Positions 22,017 to 31,922 of a DNA stretch of 50,691 bases are shown here, one piece after another; positions within the stretch are counted from its first letter, which is position 1, and every line of letters begins with the position of its first letter. The DNA lies in the NCBI GenBank assembly GCA_015680685.1, contig MNCI01010461.1:578011-628701 (forward strand), in the 5' to 3' direction. The position numbers were made by a program, and so were the translations under genes. The notes beneath the pieces were generated by a model that worked only from the letters and a program-made list of their open reading frames with translations, was not told where the DNA came from and searched no databases. Origin of the DNA: Gnetum montanum (Eukaryota; Streptophyta; Gnetopsida; Gnetales; Gnetaceae).

Positions 22017-24051
22017 CAAGAAGAATTAGTAAATGTTTTTTCTTTTCTTTAGTTTTACAATTTTTTGTTTTTTAATTTTTTTTATTTTCAATTTTTCATT
22101 TTCCAATTTGTCATTTTATCTTTTTGTGGGTAATCTCATTTGTGAATAAAATACTCATGTAACCAGTTGGTTGAGGCATTATTATATGTTATCAAGTCAC
22201 AAGTGACTAATTATTTGGATAGTGAGCCCACAACATCCACCCATCCATTCTATTAATAAGAGGCGCTTGCTCTGGGTATGATGTTATTCTTGTTATCATA
22301 AAAACTTAAAGTAACTTTGTACTCATTATGCTCAGAGTGAAGAGTGATGGACTAAGAGGGAATGACAAGGGTGTGACATCAGGGGGACTTGTGGATTCTC
22401 TTTGGCGACATTTATATGTGTTATCATGCACCTTGGTTGTACTAAGATCTTTGTAGATCTAATGAACGATGGGAGTAAGAGTTGTAATAAAGGCACTCAA
22501 TAAAGGAACTCAATGTTGTTCTATGGGGTCCCACTAAAAAGATATGCACCTTTGCTTGAAGGTTGGTGGCTTCTTTAGATCACCTTTGTTAAAGACCAAA
22601 TGCAAAAGCAGCTAGAAGAAGAAAAAGAAAAGAAGACGAAATTAAAGAAGAAGAGAAAGAAATGAAGTAGAAAATAAAAGCAGAAGAAAAATGTGCCAAA
22701 AACAAATTAAAATCACTCATCTCTTATGAAAAATGCCAAGTGATCATACACCTTGCTATCATGATGCTCTTATGGTTGTCTATCATTGGGATGAAACAAT
22801 GTGATGTCACTAATTAGAGGTATGGACTTGGTTTTGATCTTGGATAGAAAGGCTAATGGTACTTTAATCACACACAACACATAGGATTCATTGTGCCTAG
22901 GGTAAGTTACCCCACATCCTGATCTCTGCAATCCCTTCTACAATTGGTCTCATCTCATGGTTCAAGTACTTCTAACTTGTGTCTTGTGTGGCATAGAATT
23001 CATACCTCATAGTGGTGGTACTTAACATGTATGTGTTTTTTTGCATAGGTGTAGATTGCATTTAACCCTTCCAATGCCTAAAAACATTTTAAGGTGTGGT
23101 TACACGAGGGAATTATAGGTTGGAACCTACTTTAGGGAGGACCCACTTGTGTGACTTTTGTAATTTGTACTTGTTGCATACCACCACATCATTTTATACC
23201 CTATGACTACTCCATTGCCAAATCTACTCTTTTCTTTTTCATCAATTTAATTGAATGTTCCTTATAACCATTACATGTCCTTTTTCCTCATCCTTTTCAA
23301 AGAACTTCATTGTATGACTCCACTTCATTACACTTTTGGTGCCTCAATTCCCTCTAGCCATTACCCCAGACCTTTTTAAGCTACCTTAAATCCTTCAATT
23401 TTGGCCCTAAAAACTTGAACAATCATCAATTCTACTAAGTACCCTATCTTGGTTGGGACATGATATCAGGTACCTGATATTAGGTCCGACATGGTGTTAG
23501 GTACGCGCTATTGCATACATGATATTGCATCCATAAAAAGTATATATAGGGGACTCTTGTGTACTACACACATCATTTTAAATATTTGATGCAAGGGGAG
23601 TTGTTCAAATTTTCTTCCATAATTTTCAAAGCTTTGCGAGTCTAAATTCAACTTCCAATATTTCAGTCTTCAACAATCTGATTTCTTTTCTGATTGAACC
23701 TAATTAAACTTGAGGTGTTCAACATAGTCATGGGGGAGGGGGTACTATAGAACTTGTGCATAATTTTTTCAAAATTTTCTATTACCAAAAGGATATCATA
23801 GGGGTAAGTACTATCAAAAATTCATGCCAAGCTAATATTCTCCCTTCACCCAAGTCATCTAAGTTATTATGTGTCACCTAAACAAATCAGGTTTGACATT
23901 AAACTTTTAGGGAAACTTCCTTGAAAAATTTCTAACTCTAGAATCACACTAAGCAAAGAATTAAACATTTATTAAAGACAATGAGTAAGGTATAAGATAA
24001 CTGAATTTTTTTAAATAACCTTAACAACAATCGGTCCTTGTGTGATTACAG
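22017..24051 (+). other. Element C 3' internal region (noncoding)
   Basis: No gene recognised. Contains a block shared with A, D and G at 22349-22390, a purine-rich stretch at about 22600-22690, the TTTAGGGAGGACCCACT block at 23131-23147, a segment absent from G at about 23286-23866 with a promoter-like stretch and a second polypurine-like string at 23726-23744, and the AG|ATGG junction at 24050-24055. Confidence 0.6.
23286..23866 (+). other. Segment present in C, absent in G, with a U3-like stretch
   Basis: C and G align up to CATGTCCTTTT and resume at GTGTCACCTAAA. The extra ~580 bases in C include several GATATC/GATATT units (23461-23526) followed by TATATATA at 23541-23548, resembling the U3 of these LTRs. 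It could be an LTR remnant or an internal promoter lost from G. Confidence 0.5.
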
Positions 24052-24572
24052 ATGGTCCCTAAAAAAGGATAGTAGGGAGGACCTTCTCAAGGTGCAACTA
24101 AATGTCTAAGAGGAGGCAAAGGCCAAGGACCTCATGTAGAACATGTAGAGTAGGAGGCATAATCATTCAGCATCCATTAGGAAACTCTTGTCACTACACA
24201 ATTTGGCCAAGAAAAAGGTGAGAGGTTAGGGTGCCAAAGCCTATGAAGAGGAACGATAGCTATGTGTGACATGGTATGTCAAGGCCAATCAAATGTTCCA
24301 GTATCTACCGTGTCCATGGGAAGTGCCAGCTCCATCAAACATTGGAACATTAGCATGGACAGCTCATGATCCTTAGAAAAAAGAGGAGAAACTTTAGGTG
24401 TTTCTTCAAAGGTATTAATTTTAGAGTGTAGGACAAAGGAAAGGCATCCATGGAGGAGCCACCACCACCACCACTAGGAACCACATGGGTTCCACAAGTT
24501 TTGTATTTTGTGTTGGTGTCCAAAATGTTTTTTCCACACTGTGGCATGAAACAATCCATGGTCAATCAATAA
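24052..24572 (+). pseudogene. Element C ORF2 (unrecognised protein, env position)
   Basis: Starts at ATG 24052, right after a TGTGATTACAG sequence that resembles a splice acceptor, and ends at TAA 24570-24572. It aligns with 47933-48457 of element G. In order: a basic Gly/Lys/Gln-rich N-terminus (G-A-T-K-C-L-R-G-G-K-G), G-P-H-V-E-H, T-T-Q-F-G-Q-E-K-G, a frameshift, then A-Y-E-E-E-R, V-K-A-N-Q-M-F-Q-Y-L-P, C-P-W-E-V-P-A-P-S-N-I-G, L-A-W-T-A-H-D-P, a five-Pro run and a hydrophobic segment with V-L-Y-F-V-L-V, ending M-K-Q-S-M-V-N-Q. About 174 codons with several stops. I do not recognise the family. Its place between the main ORF and the 3' LTR is that of the env-like ORF of Athila elements. Confidence 0.65.
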
Positions 24573-24627
24573 TCCCATACCTATCCACTATTTGTAATTG
24601 AATGAACTTGTTCCTCATTTTGTTTGA

Positions 24628-24661
24628 CTCGAGGACGAGTTTTTATTTAGTCATGGGGGTA
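24628..24661 (+). promoter_or_regulatory. Element C polypurine tract and adjacent box
   Basis: CTCGAGGACGAG at 24628-24639, then AGTCATGGGGGTA ending at 24661, directly against the 3' LTR. Confidence 0.8.
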
Positions 24662-25546
24662 TGATGAGTCATGGTTTGCTAGGCCCTAATATCAGGTATA
24701 CAATATTGGGTATGCAATATTGGGTACGTGATATCGTAGGCTTGGAAACGATGTATGATATATGATATCACTATTCCCATCTTATCCTATAAATACAACA
24801 TTGAGGTGCATGGTAGAAGAAGTTTTGGAAGGGGAAGTCTTTAGTTAGTTTTTAGTTTTTATTTCTTATAGTCAAATTTAGTGTTCTTTCCAAGTGCATG
24901 CCCACAGTGTGATGCTTGTAATTGTACAGAACCCTTATTTGAGTGTGACATACTTGGACATGCACATGATCGACAATAAAGATCGAGATTAATCCATCAT
25001 TACAGTATTCAATTTTCTTTTAATTGTTTTAATTGTTGATTATTTATTACTATTTTTTTAGTTAATATTTATTTTATCATCATTTATTTTTCCTATTGTT
25101 AATGTGAAATGTGTACACCTTAATCACAAACATTCAAGTGTAACTACGTGGTAACCCAGTAGTGTATCAAGTAGTGCTTCGGGTGATGTGCACTTGGTAA
25201 TCCCAAAAGTAGTACACAAAGTCCAAGATGTGTACGAGTGATTAGGGATGGATGCTCATCGCACTTAGGCTAGCTTAGATCTTATTTCCTATTGCCCATT
25301 AGCTTAATTCAGTTATCTCTTATTGTACTTAGAAGTAGCATAGTAGTAGGGATCCCATAATACACCTCGCTTTGGACTAAACCATATGTGACAAAGAAAA
25401 TACTAGTCCAAGTGGGTAGACAACAAACTGCGATCAATGTATAACCATTTAGGTGCCCCAACTAGTCCATCCACAGAGTTCAACCAAATTGCATGTATAT
25501 GTTTGTATTTGTATGGTTGAGCGTAGGGGTACCACACTACTCATCA
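24662..25546 (+). repeat. Element C 3' LTR
   Basis: TGATGAG to CTCATCA, TATAAATA at 24788-24795. Diverged from the 5' LTR, most visibly in the U3 palindrome units. Confidence 0.9.
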
Positions 25547-25860
25547 ATAACCTAGTAATCTCAAACTACGATAAGACTATAGCTAGATTTAACAATTGTA
25601 AGGAGATTAATATTTTAACTTCTAATTACCATCAAATTGCAACTCTCATTTTCCTAGTAGTTCTCCATTATGAGTAGACTATGACTCATAGTTCCCTACA
25701 CTAGTAAACCATTCGAGACTCCCCAAAAATGAATTTTCTTTAATTGCCTGTTGGTAGTACTAGAATGAGCCAATAATTAAGGACTATATGCTGCTGCAAC
25801 TAGCATGAGCTAGTAGTCTCCAGATTGTGAGTAACTATGATTAGCAATCCTTGGTAGTAG
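25547..25860 (+). repeat. Right part of a degenerate minisatellite
   Basis: Diverged units combine CTAGTAGTCTCC-like and ACTATGAGTAGACTA-like segments, for example at 25552-25600, 25655-25700 and 25798-25860. The same segments appear just left of element C, which supports continuity of the original locus. Confidence 0.45.
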
Positions 25861-26249
25861 CCTATCCAAAATATAAAAATTATTCAAATGAGATCTAGAT
25901 TTTCCCAAATTAATACACTAAGGATACAATTTACATCAAAGAGATAAGTTGATTTCCTCATCAATTATAAAGATTAGGTTAACCTATAGAAAGAAATTAA
26001 TGAAAAAGGAGATCAAAATGACCAAAACCAAACTAAATGCCACATTTCAACAATCATCATACATTTTCTAGAAGAGCATCCTTAATCGAATCAATGTAAT
26101 GAACTAAGCAAAATCAAAATGAATGAAAGAGTTGCAGATTGAGAAGATGACTTACTACATGAAGTTAGCTAACCTTCATTACATCAATCTCGTCATGTTG
26201 ATAGCTCGTAGGCCTTGAGAAGTAGCTTGCCACCATGTTTGTGCTTTAG

Positions 26250-26640
26250 AAATGTGAGTTCCAACTTCATGACTAGGCCAAGAAGAAATTGCAATCAACA
26301 AGTGTGGAGTTGGTGGTTCTCAGAGCACATTACATTGGTCAAAGAGATGTTCCAAAAGACTTGATAAAAAGAATGGATCACTAATGAGTGATAACTTGGC
26401 CAAGCTTGCTTGGACTATAGGTAATCCACAAACCAAGGGACATTACATTGGTTTTTCAAACTACTACATTTGTGGAATGTCCTAATGAGTGATAACTTGG
26501 CCAAGCTTGCTTGGACTATAGGTAATCCACAAACCAATGATGAGAAATTCATAATGCTCTTGTAATATTTCCACATGAAGGAAGAAATGTCAACCAAATG
26601 ATTGCAATATCCACCAAGACCTAAGGAGTCACCACTACCA
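26250..26640 (+). pseudogene. Older ORF2 homologue (element H remnant)
   Basis: Weak but ordered similarity to ORF2 of C and G: a T-S-x-L-G-Q-E-E segment near 26260, then L-A-K-L-A-W-T-I-G-N-P and E-K-F-I-M-L-L, a stop, Y-F-H-M-K-E-E, and a Pro-rich end with S-P-L-P-E-T-T. It lies about 250-640 bases upstream of a polypurine tract and LTR, the same position as in C and G. A 56-base internal duplication and stops disrupt it. The similarity is distant and based on eye alignment only. Confidence 0.45.
26381..26537 (+). repeat. Exact 56-base direct repeat
   Basis: 26381-26436 and 26482-26537 appear identical over 56 bases, 101 bases apart. The exact match inside otherwise decayed sequence points to a recent local duplication or an assembly artefact. 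Confidence 0.85.
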
Positions 26641-26854
26641 GAGACAACCTAAAGATTCTTCAATGGACAATTTAAAGATTCTTGCAAATTTTATAATTCT
26701 TTTATACTTGTTTAAAGTTTTGTCAATATTTTGTAACCACTTGAATAAAATTTTATAATATAGCACTTAGTCATCTAATTAGTTAGTCTATCTATCTATT
26801 TGTTAGTATCACTCTCATAGTTTTGTAACAAACTTTGTCCTAATTTTGTTTAAA

Positions 26855-26887
26855 TTGAGGACAAGTTTTTATTGAGTCAAGAGGGTA
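26855..26887 (+). promoter_or_regulatory. Element H polypurine tract and adjacent box
   Basis: TTGAGGACAAG followed about 16 bases later by GTCAAGAGGGTA, directly before TGATGAA. A diverged version of the arrangement in C, D and G. Confidence 0.6.
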
Positions 26888-27605
26888 TGATGAATAGTTA
26901 ATTGGTTAACTACAATATTGAAAATCATAATGGTTAGTTATGCCTATAAATACTTCCCACATACTACATAAATGACATTATAAATGTAGTAGGTAGCCAG
27001 GCTCTTGCAATTACATTTTTCGATTCTTAGTAGTAGTCATTGAGTGCCTACATTATAGTTGTGAATTAATTGTCTAGAGTCTTTATTCAAGTGGAATGTA
27101 CCTTAATGCATTTCATGAGACACAATAAAGATTGAGATTGATTTCATACCATTGTAGCACTCTAACTTTAGATTTCATTTCTAGTATTTATATTCTGATG
27201 TTTATTTACTACTTTCCTAGCATAGCATTTACAATTTCATGCACATTAAATCATGGTGGAATGAATGTGAACAAATTTGAGCATAAACACATAATTTCTT
27301 AGCAACCCCAACAATGTTATTTTTTGGTTTGTCCAATAGCATAGTGTTTGGTAATCTCAATAGTGAGTATGTTAGTTCAAGAAGTGTACGATAAGTTGGG
27401 AATGAACACTTATCATCCTAGACTAGCATAGAATTTATTTTATTTCTTATTAGGTTAATTAAATAAATTTTCTATTCTTAATTAGTTTAATAAATGGTTA
27501 AACAATATCACAATCATATGTCTCACCTTGACTGAACCATACACAATAGAGCCACTACTAGTCCAAGTGAAAATACAATGATATGCAATTATCCACCAAC
27601 TTCCT
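26888..27605 (+). repeat. Element H LTR (3' end lost)
   Basis: Starts with TGATGAA after the polypurine tract and has TATAAATA at 26945-26952. It shares the order of later LTR segments with C and G: an AATAAAGATTGAGATT-like R region, GGTAATCTCAA, GTCCAAGTG. It lacks the GGGGTACC...CTCATCA end, so it is truncated near 27605. It represents an older, more diverged subfamily. Confidence 0.6.
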
Positions 27606-27617
27606 AAACAATAACAA

Positions 27618-28060
27618 TTGTACCATCCATGGATTATGACATGGTTTACTACAATGCTTGTAGATTGTATGATGGAATGTTGGACATACTCACCACCCAT
27701 CACTTGGTTTTTCATGAGCTACACAAATTTTCCAAACATGGTCAAGGTTGTTATCCACCACAAAGATATCCACCTTGAAGTAGAAATCCAATTTATAATT
27801 TTAATATATTGTAATTCAAAGCATTCAAAACTTGACTCTCAAGTAACCTACATTAGTTCTCATCTTCTTCATGGATATATAAGATTCTTTCTGCTATTTC
27901 TTCTTAGAAGCCACTCTTAATTTCAAAAGTTACTCACCATCCTACTCTAATATATGTCAAGTTTCCAAGTGGTTTGGTGTAGTAACCTTCTGACAAGACA
28001 AATGGAAACTGTGATCACTCTATGCATCCATATCAACTTTTGGAGGCTATTTAAGTCATG
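27618..28060 (+). pseudogene. Diverged gag C-terminal fragment (element H-like)
   Basis: The translation has a G-Q-G-C-Y-P-P-Q segment and, further on, K-W-F-G-V and F-G-G-Y-L, in the same order as Y-G-Q-G-C, W-F-G-Y-D and Y-G-G-Y in the Gag tails of C and G. It is heavily decayed. Its place after a truncated LTR suggests a deletion that joined the LTR to the end of gag. Confidence 0.4.
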
Positions 28061-28248
28061 TGAAATGATGTGTCTCTATGTGAAACCACTATAACAAAAC
28101 ATAACATGATAGAAATAGTTGACAATATTATTAATGAATTTATTCATGAGTTAATTAAGACACTGATTACTTCTTTACCATGATGGTGGTAGCATTGTCA
28201 CAAGGATAGTAGAGCAATGATGACATTGAATAGAATGACAAAAAGATT

Positions 28249-28826
28249 GAAAACTAGGTGAAATTACAGTTCTATACTACCAAAAAGTAATTTACAATTA
28301 GTATTAAATTTGCTCTATATAAGTTTTAATATCATGTTATTGAAAGTGTAGATGGATTATGCAAATATTTTATTATGATTAGATATTTTAAAAGCTAATA
28401 ATATAATACTTCAAATTAAATGGGTCCAAACATTATTAATTCTATTTTCATTTAAAAGAAATTGCAAAAAATGAACTATGTTGAGTGGGTGTATATACGT
28501 AGATTTAGTTTTTAGGTAGTGTTGACTCAAAGTATATCCTATGCATTTTTTATGACATTGTTTTGTAACATTTATCATTTTCTATTATAAAATTTAATTT
28601 ATAAATTTTTTTGAGTCCAGCCAAAGAAGTTTTACAAAAATAAAAATAAAAATGTTTAGCAATTGGAATTCCTAAATAAATATTTGAACATGAAAAAATA
28701 GAATTAAGAGAAATCCAATAAGAAATCATAGAAAAAATATATAATCAATTAAGACTCATTGAAATTGATGAAATGGGAACAAACTAAAGAATGGACATTA
28801 GGATATTCTTGGTTTTTACACCAAAA
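28249..28826 (+). repeat. Dispersed repeat J, copy 2
   Basis: Matches 2145-2692 closely. It ends just before an AGTAGGTCCTCC sequence (28834) that resembles, in reverse, the conserved block of the 3' internal regions. Confidence 0.65.
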
Positions 28827-29290
28827 TTATCCAAGTAGGTCCTCCTTAAGCAGGTGCTATTTGTTATATCCCTAAATAATTGACTGTCAAGGCATCCATT
28901 TGCATCATAAATGATTTAATGAGGATACATGATTTTCAATAATTTCGTATCAAATTCTTCCTTTAGGGTACTTGAGACATGACATATGATGGGGTAAACA
29001 TAGAGCAAGTGAAATGAAAGCATGGAAAAGAAATAAAAGGGATAGAACCTCTCCCCTCTTAAACATAGAACATATTATCATGTGAAATCACAAGATAATT
29101 TTAATGCATAGCATCTTTACCCTTTTCATAGGTCCATGATCAAGTTGTGCCTCTTACTAGTGCTACCTCATTACATCCACCTAATTCCACCTTTATCAAG
29201 TCAATCATCATTAAAACAAACTTTGCCACTTGTTTTTTAAATAACACAATCAAATTGATAGTTACTTTAAGTCATATGTTAGAGGTTTGG
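28827..29290. other. No gene recognised
   Basis: AT-rich sequence. 28834-28850 resembles the reverse complement of the GGGGAGGACCCACT block, which suggests a piece of a minus-oriented element. Confidence 0.35.
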
Positions 29291-29449
29291 ATATCAAATT
29301 AATTAACACCAAGGTTTGTTGGCCTCTTTAAGGTTTGGTGAAGAGTTGAAGTAGTAGCATATCAAATTAGTTTATCTATATAGTTATTGAGGATTCATGA
29401 TGTGTTTCATGTGTTAATGTTGAGAAAGTATGTTTCAAGTCCAAGGCAG
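29291..29449 (+). pseudogene. Ty3/gypsy integrase C-terminal fragment
   Basis: One plus-strand frame from 29309 reads P-R-F-V-G-L-F-K-V, then R-V-E-V-V-A-Y-Q-I and I-H-D-V-F-H-V-L-M-L-R-K-Y-V. This is the well-known end of plant Ty3/gypsy integrases: a G-P-F-type motif followed by a V-F-H-V-S-x-L-R-K-Y motif. Two in-frame stops are present. It is the only pol-derived sequence recognised in the window. It is followed within about 10 bases by gag sequence of the non-autonomous family. Confidence 0.75.
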
Positions 29450-29456
29450 ATGATAA

Positions 29457-29912
29457 GGATGGGCTTTGAAATAGAACCAATGACACTATTGGGATTTATG
29501 CCAAATGGAGATTGTAAGAACACAAAGCAAATAAAATATAAATGTTGATTGATAAGTGTTTAAAGAACAAGGAGAATTCCAAAAGAGGGAAGGTACATAA
29601 GAATATAACAAGAATTTAGCTCTTCACAAGGAGATCCATATTTGTGAGCTAGAAAAAGAGGCACCACTAGAGGAAGTGGTCCAACAAAAGACCTTGTTGA
29701 TCCAAAAATCTTGCTAAAATTTCAGCCAAGGTTGATAGGACATGAGATTCCATGGATGAATAATTTAAGTTTACATTAAAGATAATGAAATAAAAAGTGG
29801 AGCAAGAAAAAGCCAAAGAGCAAGAAATGAAAATCAAGAAGAAAGTAACCAAGGACATGTACAAGCATAAAGGGAAAGCAATTTCAGTAAAAAGGTTACA
29901 ACCTTTGATTCA
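29457..29912 (+). pseudogene. Internal gag fragment of the non-autonomous family
   Basis: Aligns with 33264-33700 of element D at nearly constant spacing: the D-G-L region, then A-P-L-E-E-V-V with K-T-L-L-I-Q-K, D-S-M-D, and a Lys-rich V-E-Q-E-K segment ending in K-G-K-A. Frame is decayed. Downstream, 30040-30230 aligns with the 3' noncoding region of element C (22750-22950), so a larger deleted element lies here. Confidence 0.6.
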
Positions 29913-30337
29913 CACATAGTCATCACCATTGGAAATGCACCAAATTTCAATAATAAATTTAATTATTCTTAGGCTTTTTAACATTTATTTTCCAATTTTA
30001 TTATTGAATGGTGATTCCTTCATGTGATGGCTTATTAATCTCATGATGGAGGGTCCAAGATGATGTAATGTAATGTCACTAATAAGTGATTGAATTCGTT
30101 TGGAACCTTAATAGACAAGTATGATGGTCATTCTAATCACGTATAACATGAGAAACCTACTATGACCATGGTAAGATGCCTCACATCCTAATTCTCTAAT
30201 CCTTCTTATTCCATTTCACCTCACTAGCATGTTATAATTATGAGTTGTATAGTCTTATATAACATAGTGTAGGATTTTAACCACTGTGGTTATGCATGTT
30301 GGGACAAGAACATGATTCACATTTAAATTCTAGGATG
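29913..30337 (+). other. 3' internal remnant of a deleted element
   Basis: From about 30040 the sequence follows 22750-22950 of element C (GATGTAATG...AATGTCACTAAT, CACATCCTAATTCT). No coding signal. It runs into the assembly gap. Confidence 0.5.
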
Positions 30338-30412
30338 NNNNNNNNNNNNNNNNNNNNNNNNNNNNNNNNNNNNNNNNNNNNNNNNNNNNNNNNNNNNNNN
30401 NNNNNNNNNNNN
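30338..30412. other. Assembly gap (75 N)
   Basis: Run of undetermined bases. True distance and content are unknown. Confidence 0.99.
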
Positions 30413-30712
30413 ATCAACTTTGAGTTAACAAGATTCATCTTTTATGATTTCAACTATTTCAAGCATCAATGGAATCTACACTCTAGCCTAGCAACCCTTA
30501 AGAAGTTATGGGATCAATTAGATGCATAAAAATGGCAAAATTTTAGGCTAAAATGCTAAGGAAAATGCATATAACATATACTATAGTCCTTGTGATATCA
30601 CAACAAAAACAATAAATACTCAACCACCCTTCTCATTTCTCTCTTTTTTCAAAACACAAAAGGTGTTCTTTCCGTTTTCAAGTTCCAAAGCCTTCCTAGT
30701 ATCATAGCTTGC
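30413..30712 (+). other. Possible exon-like fragment and AT-rich flank
   Basis: An open frame continues from the gap to 30529 with a protein-like composition (D-F-N-Y-F-K-H-Q-W-N, L-A-T-L-K-K-L-W-D-Q). No family was recognised and the gap hides its start. It borders the target site of element D. Confidence 0.3.
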
Positions 30713-31777
30713 TGATGAGATGCGATTCGCATAGGCCACGATATCGCATATGTGATATCGCAGCCGTCGTGGTATCGCATCTCATGCGATATCGCGTCTT
30801 CCCTTGCGATATCGCGTACGCGATATCGCAGTGCACCACAATATCTATAAATAAGAGGCGGCTCTCCCTTGTTTTCTCATCCTAGGCTAGAAGTAGGGAA
30901 ACTCTGGTAGATTGATCACTCCAGAGATAGAATATTTTCCATGTGCCTGCAGTAGAAGTCCTAAAGTGAACAGAACTTTATTCGAGAAACATTGTACCTG
31001 AACACAAGTTGTGTACAACAATAAAGACGAACTTCTTGGATAAACCTTGTAGTGCATGGAATAGGATTTTATTTATTGTTATTTATTACTTTATCTTAGT
31101 AATGCGGAATGAGTACGACTTGATTACAAGAATCTAAGGATGTGTACGAATAATCAAGGAATGGATACTCATCTCAATGTGGAATGAGTACGACTTGATT
31201 ATGAGCATCTCAGTGTGACTACTTGGTAACCCAGTGGCATATCTAGGATCTGTGCTTGGTAATCCTAGTGGTAGTCGTGCACTAGGATGTGTACGGATAA
31301 TCAAGGAATTAGCTGCTCATCACACTTAGGCTAGATTAGCTTCCTCAACCCTTTCCTCCTAGTTAAGTGCCTCAGTACGACCACTTCGAGCACAAGCATT
31401 ACACATGGTGATCCTAGCAACGATTAGCATTTGGTAGCCACAATTGCATTGGTTTAAGATGTGTACGGTAAGTGGGAACAGATGCTGATGCTAGTTAATT
31501 TAGACTTAGTTCATTAGTTAGAGTTAGTCATTAGTTTCTTCAACCCTTCACCTTAATAGCATAGGAGATAAAACACATAAAAGCTATAAAAATCATATAC
31601 CTCGGACTTACTTAACCATATACCATGACAACTACAAGTAAGTCTAGGAAGACAACGAATGATTAACCCCAAGTTTTTCATGGGGTGTGTAGGCACTTAG
31701 TCTACGGAGTTTGACCGGATCGTGTGTCCTACGCTTGTTTTGTATGGTTAAGTGTAGGGGTACCTTGCCACTCATCA
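30713..31777 (+). repeat. Element D 5' LTR
   Basis: 1,065 bp, TGATGAG to CTCATCA. U3 has five GATATCGC units and one variant, then TATAAATA at 30846-30853. It is 22 bp longer than the 3' LTR, and part of the difference lies in the U3 array. Confidence 0.93.
30719..30853 (+). promoter_or_regulatory. U3 palindrome array and TATA box of element D
   Basis: GATATCGC units near 30740, 30756, 30787, 30809 and 30823, plus GGTATCGC near 30772, all upstream of TATAAATA. The 3' LTR of the same element has lost one unit and mutated others. Confidence 0.65.
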
Positions 31778-31778
31778 T

Positions 31779-31797
31779 TGGTGCCACTACCGGGGAC
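31779..31797 (+). promoter_or_regulatory. Element D primer-binding site (tRNA-Asp type)
   Basis: TGGTGCCACTACCGGGGAC starts one base after the LTR. It matches the tRNA-Asp complement at 14 of 19 positions and keeps the CCGGGGA end. Confidence 0.75.
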
Positions 31798-31922
31798 TAA
31801 GTGTTTGTGCACTAAATAGAACACAAAGGATATCACTCACATCATTGGGAGCCTAAATGAACCTTTGGGTTAATCAAATAAGAAAAATTATATAAAGGTA
31901 ATTAGCAGACCAATAAGACACT

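Larger units (their letters stand above)
18556..25546 (+). mobile_element. Element C: gag + ORF2 LTR retrotransposon without pol
   Basis: 5' LTR 18556-19431, PBS 19433-19451, gag pseudogene 19566-22016, noncoding 22017-24051, ORF2 pseudogene 24052-24572, polypurine tract to 24661 and 3' LTR 24662-25546. The LTRs show many substitutions, so insertion is old. Flanking five-mers (ATGAG and ATAAC) do not form a clear target duplication. No protease, reverse transcriptase or integrase was found. Element G has the same gene order. Confidence 0.85.

Noticed and set aside
24350-24565. 71-codon minus-strand frame at the end of element C
   Set aside because: It is antisense to ORF2. The plus-strand frame is the one shared with element G.
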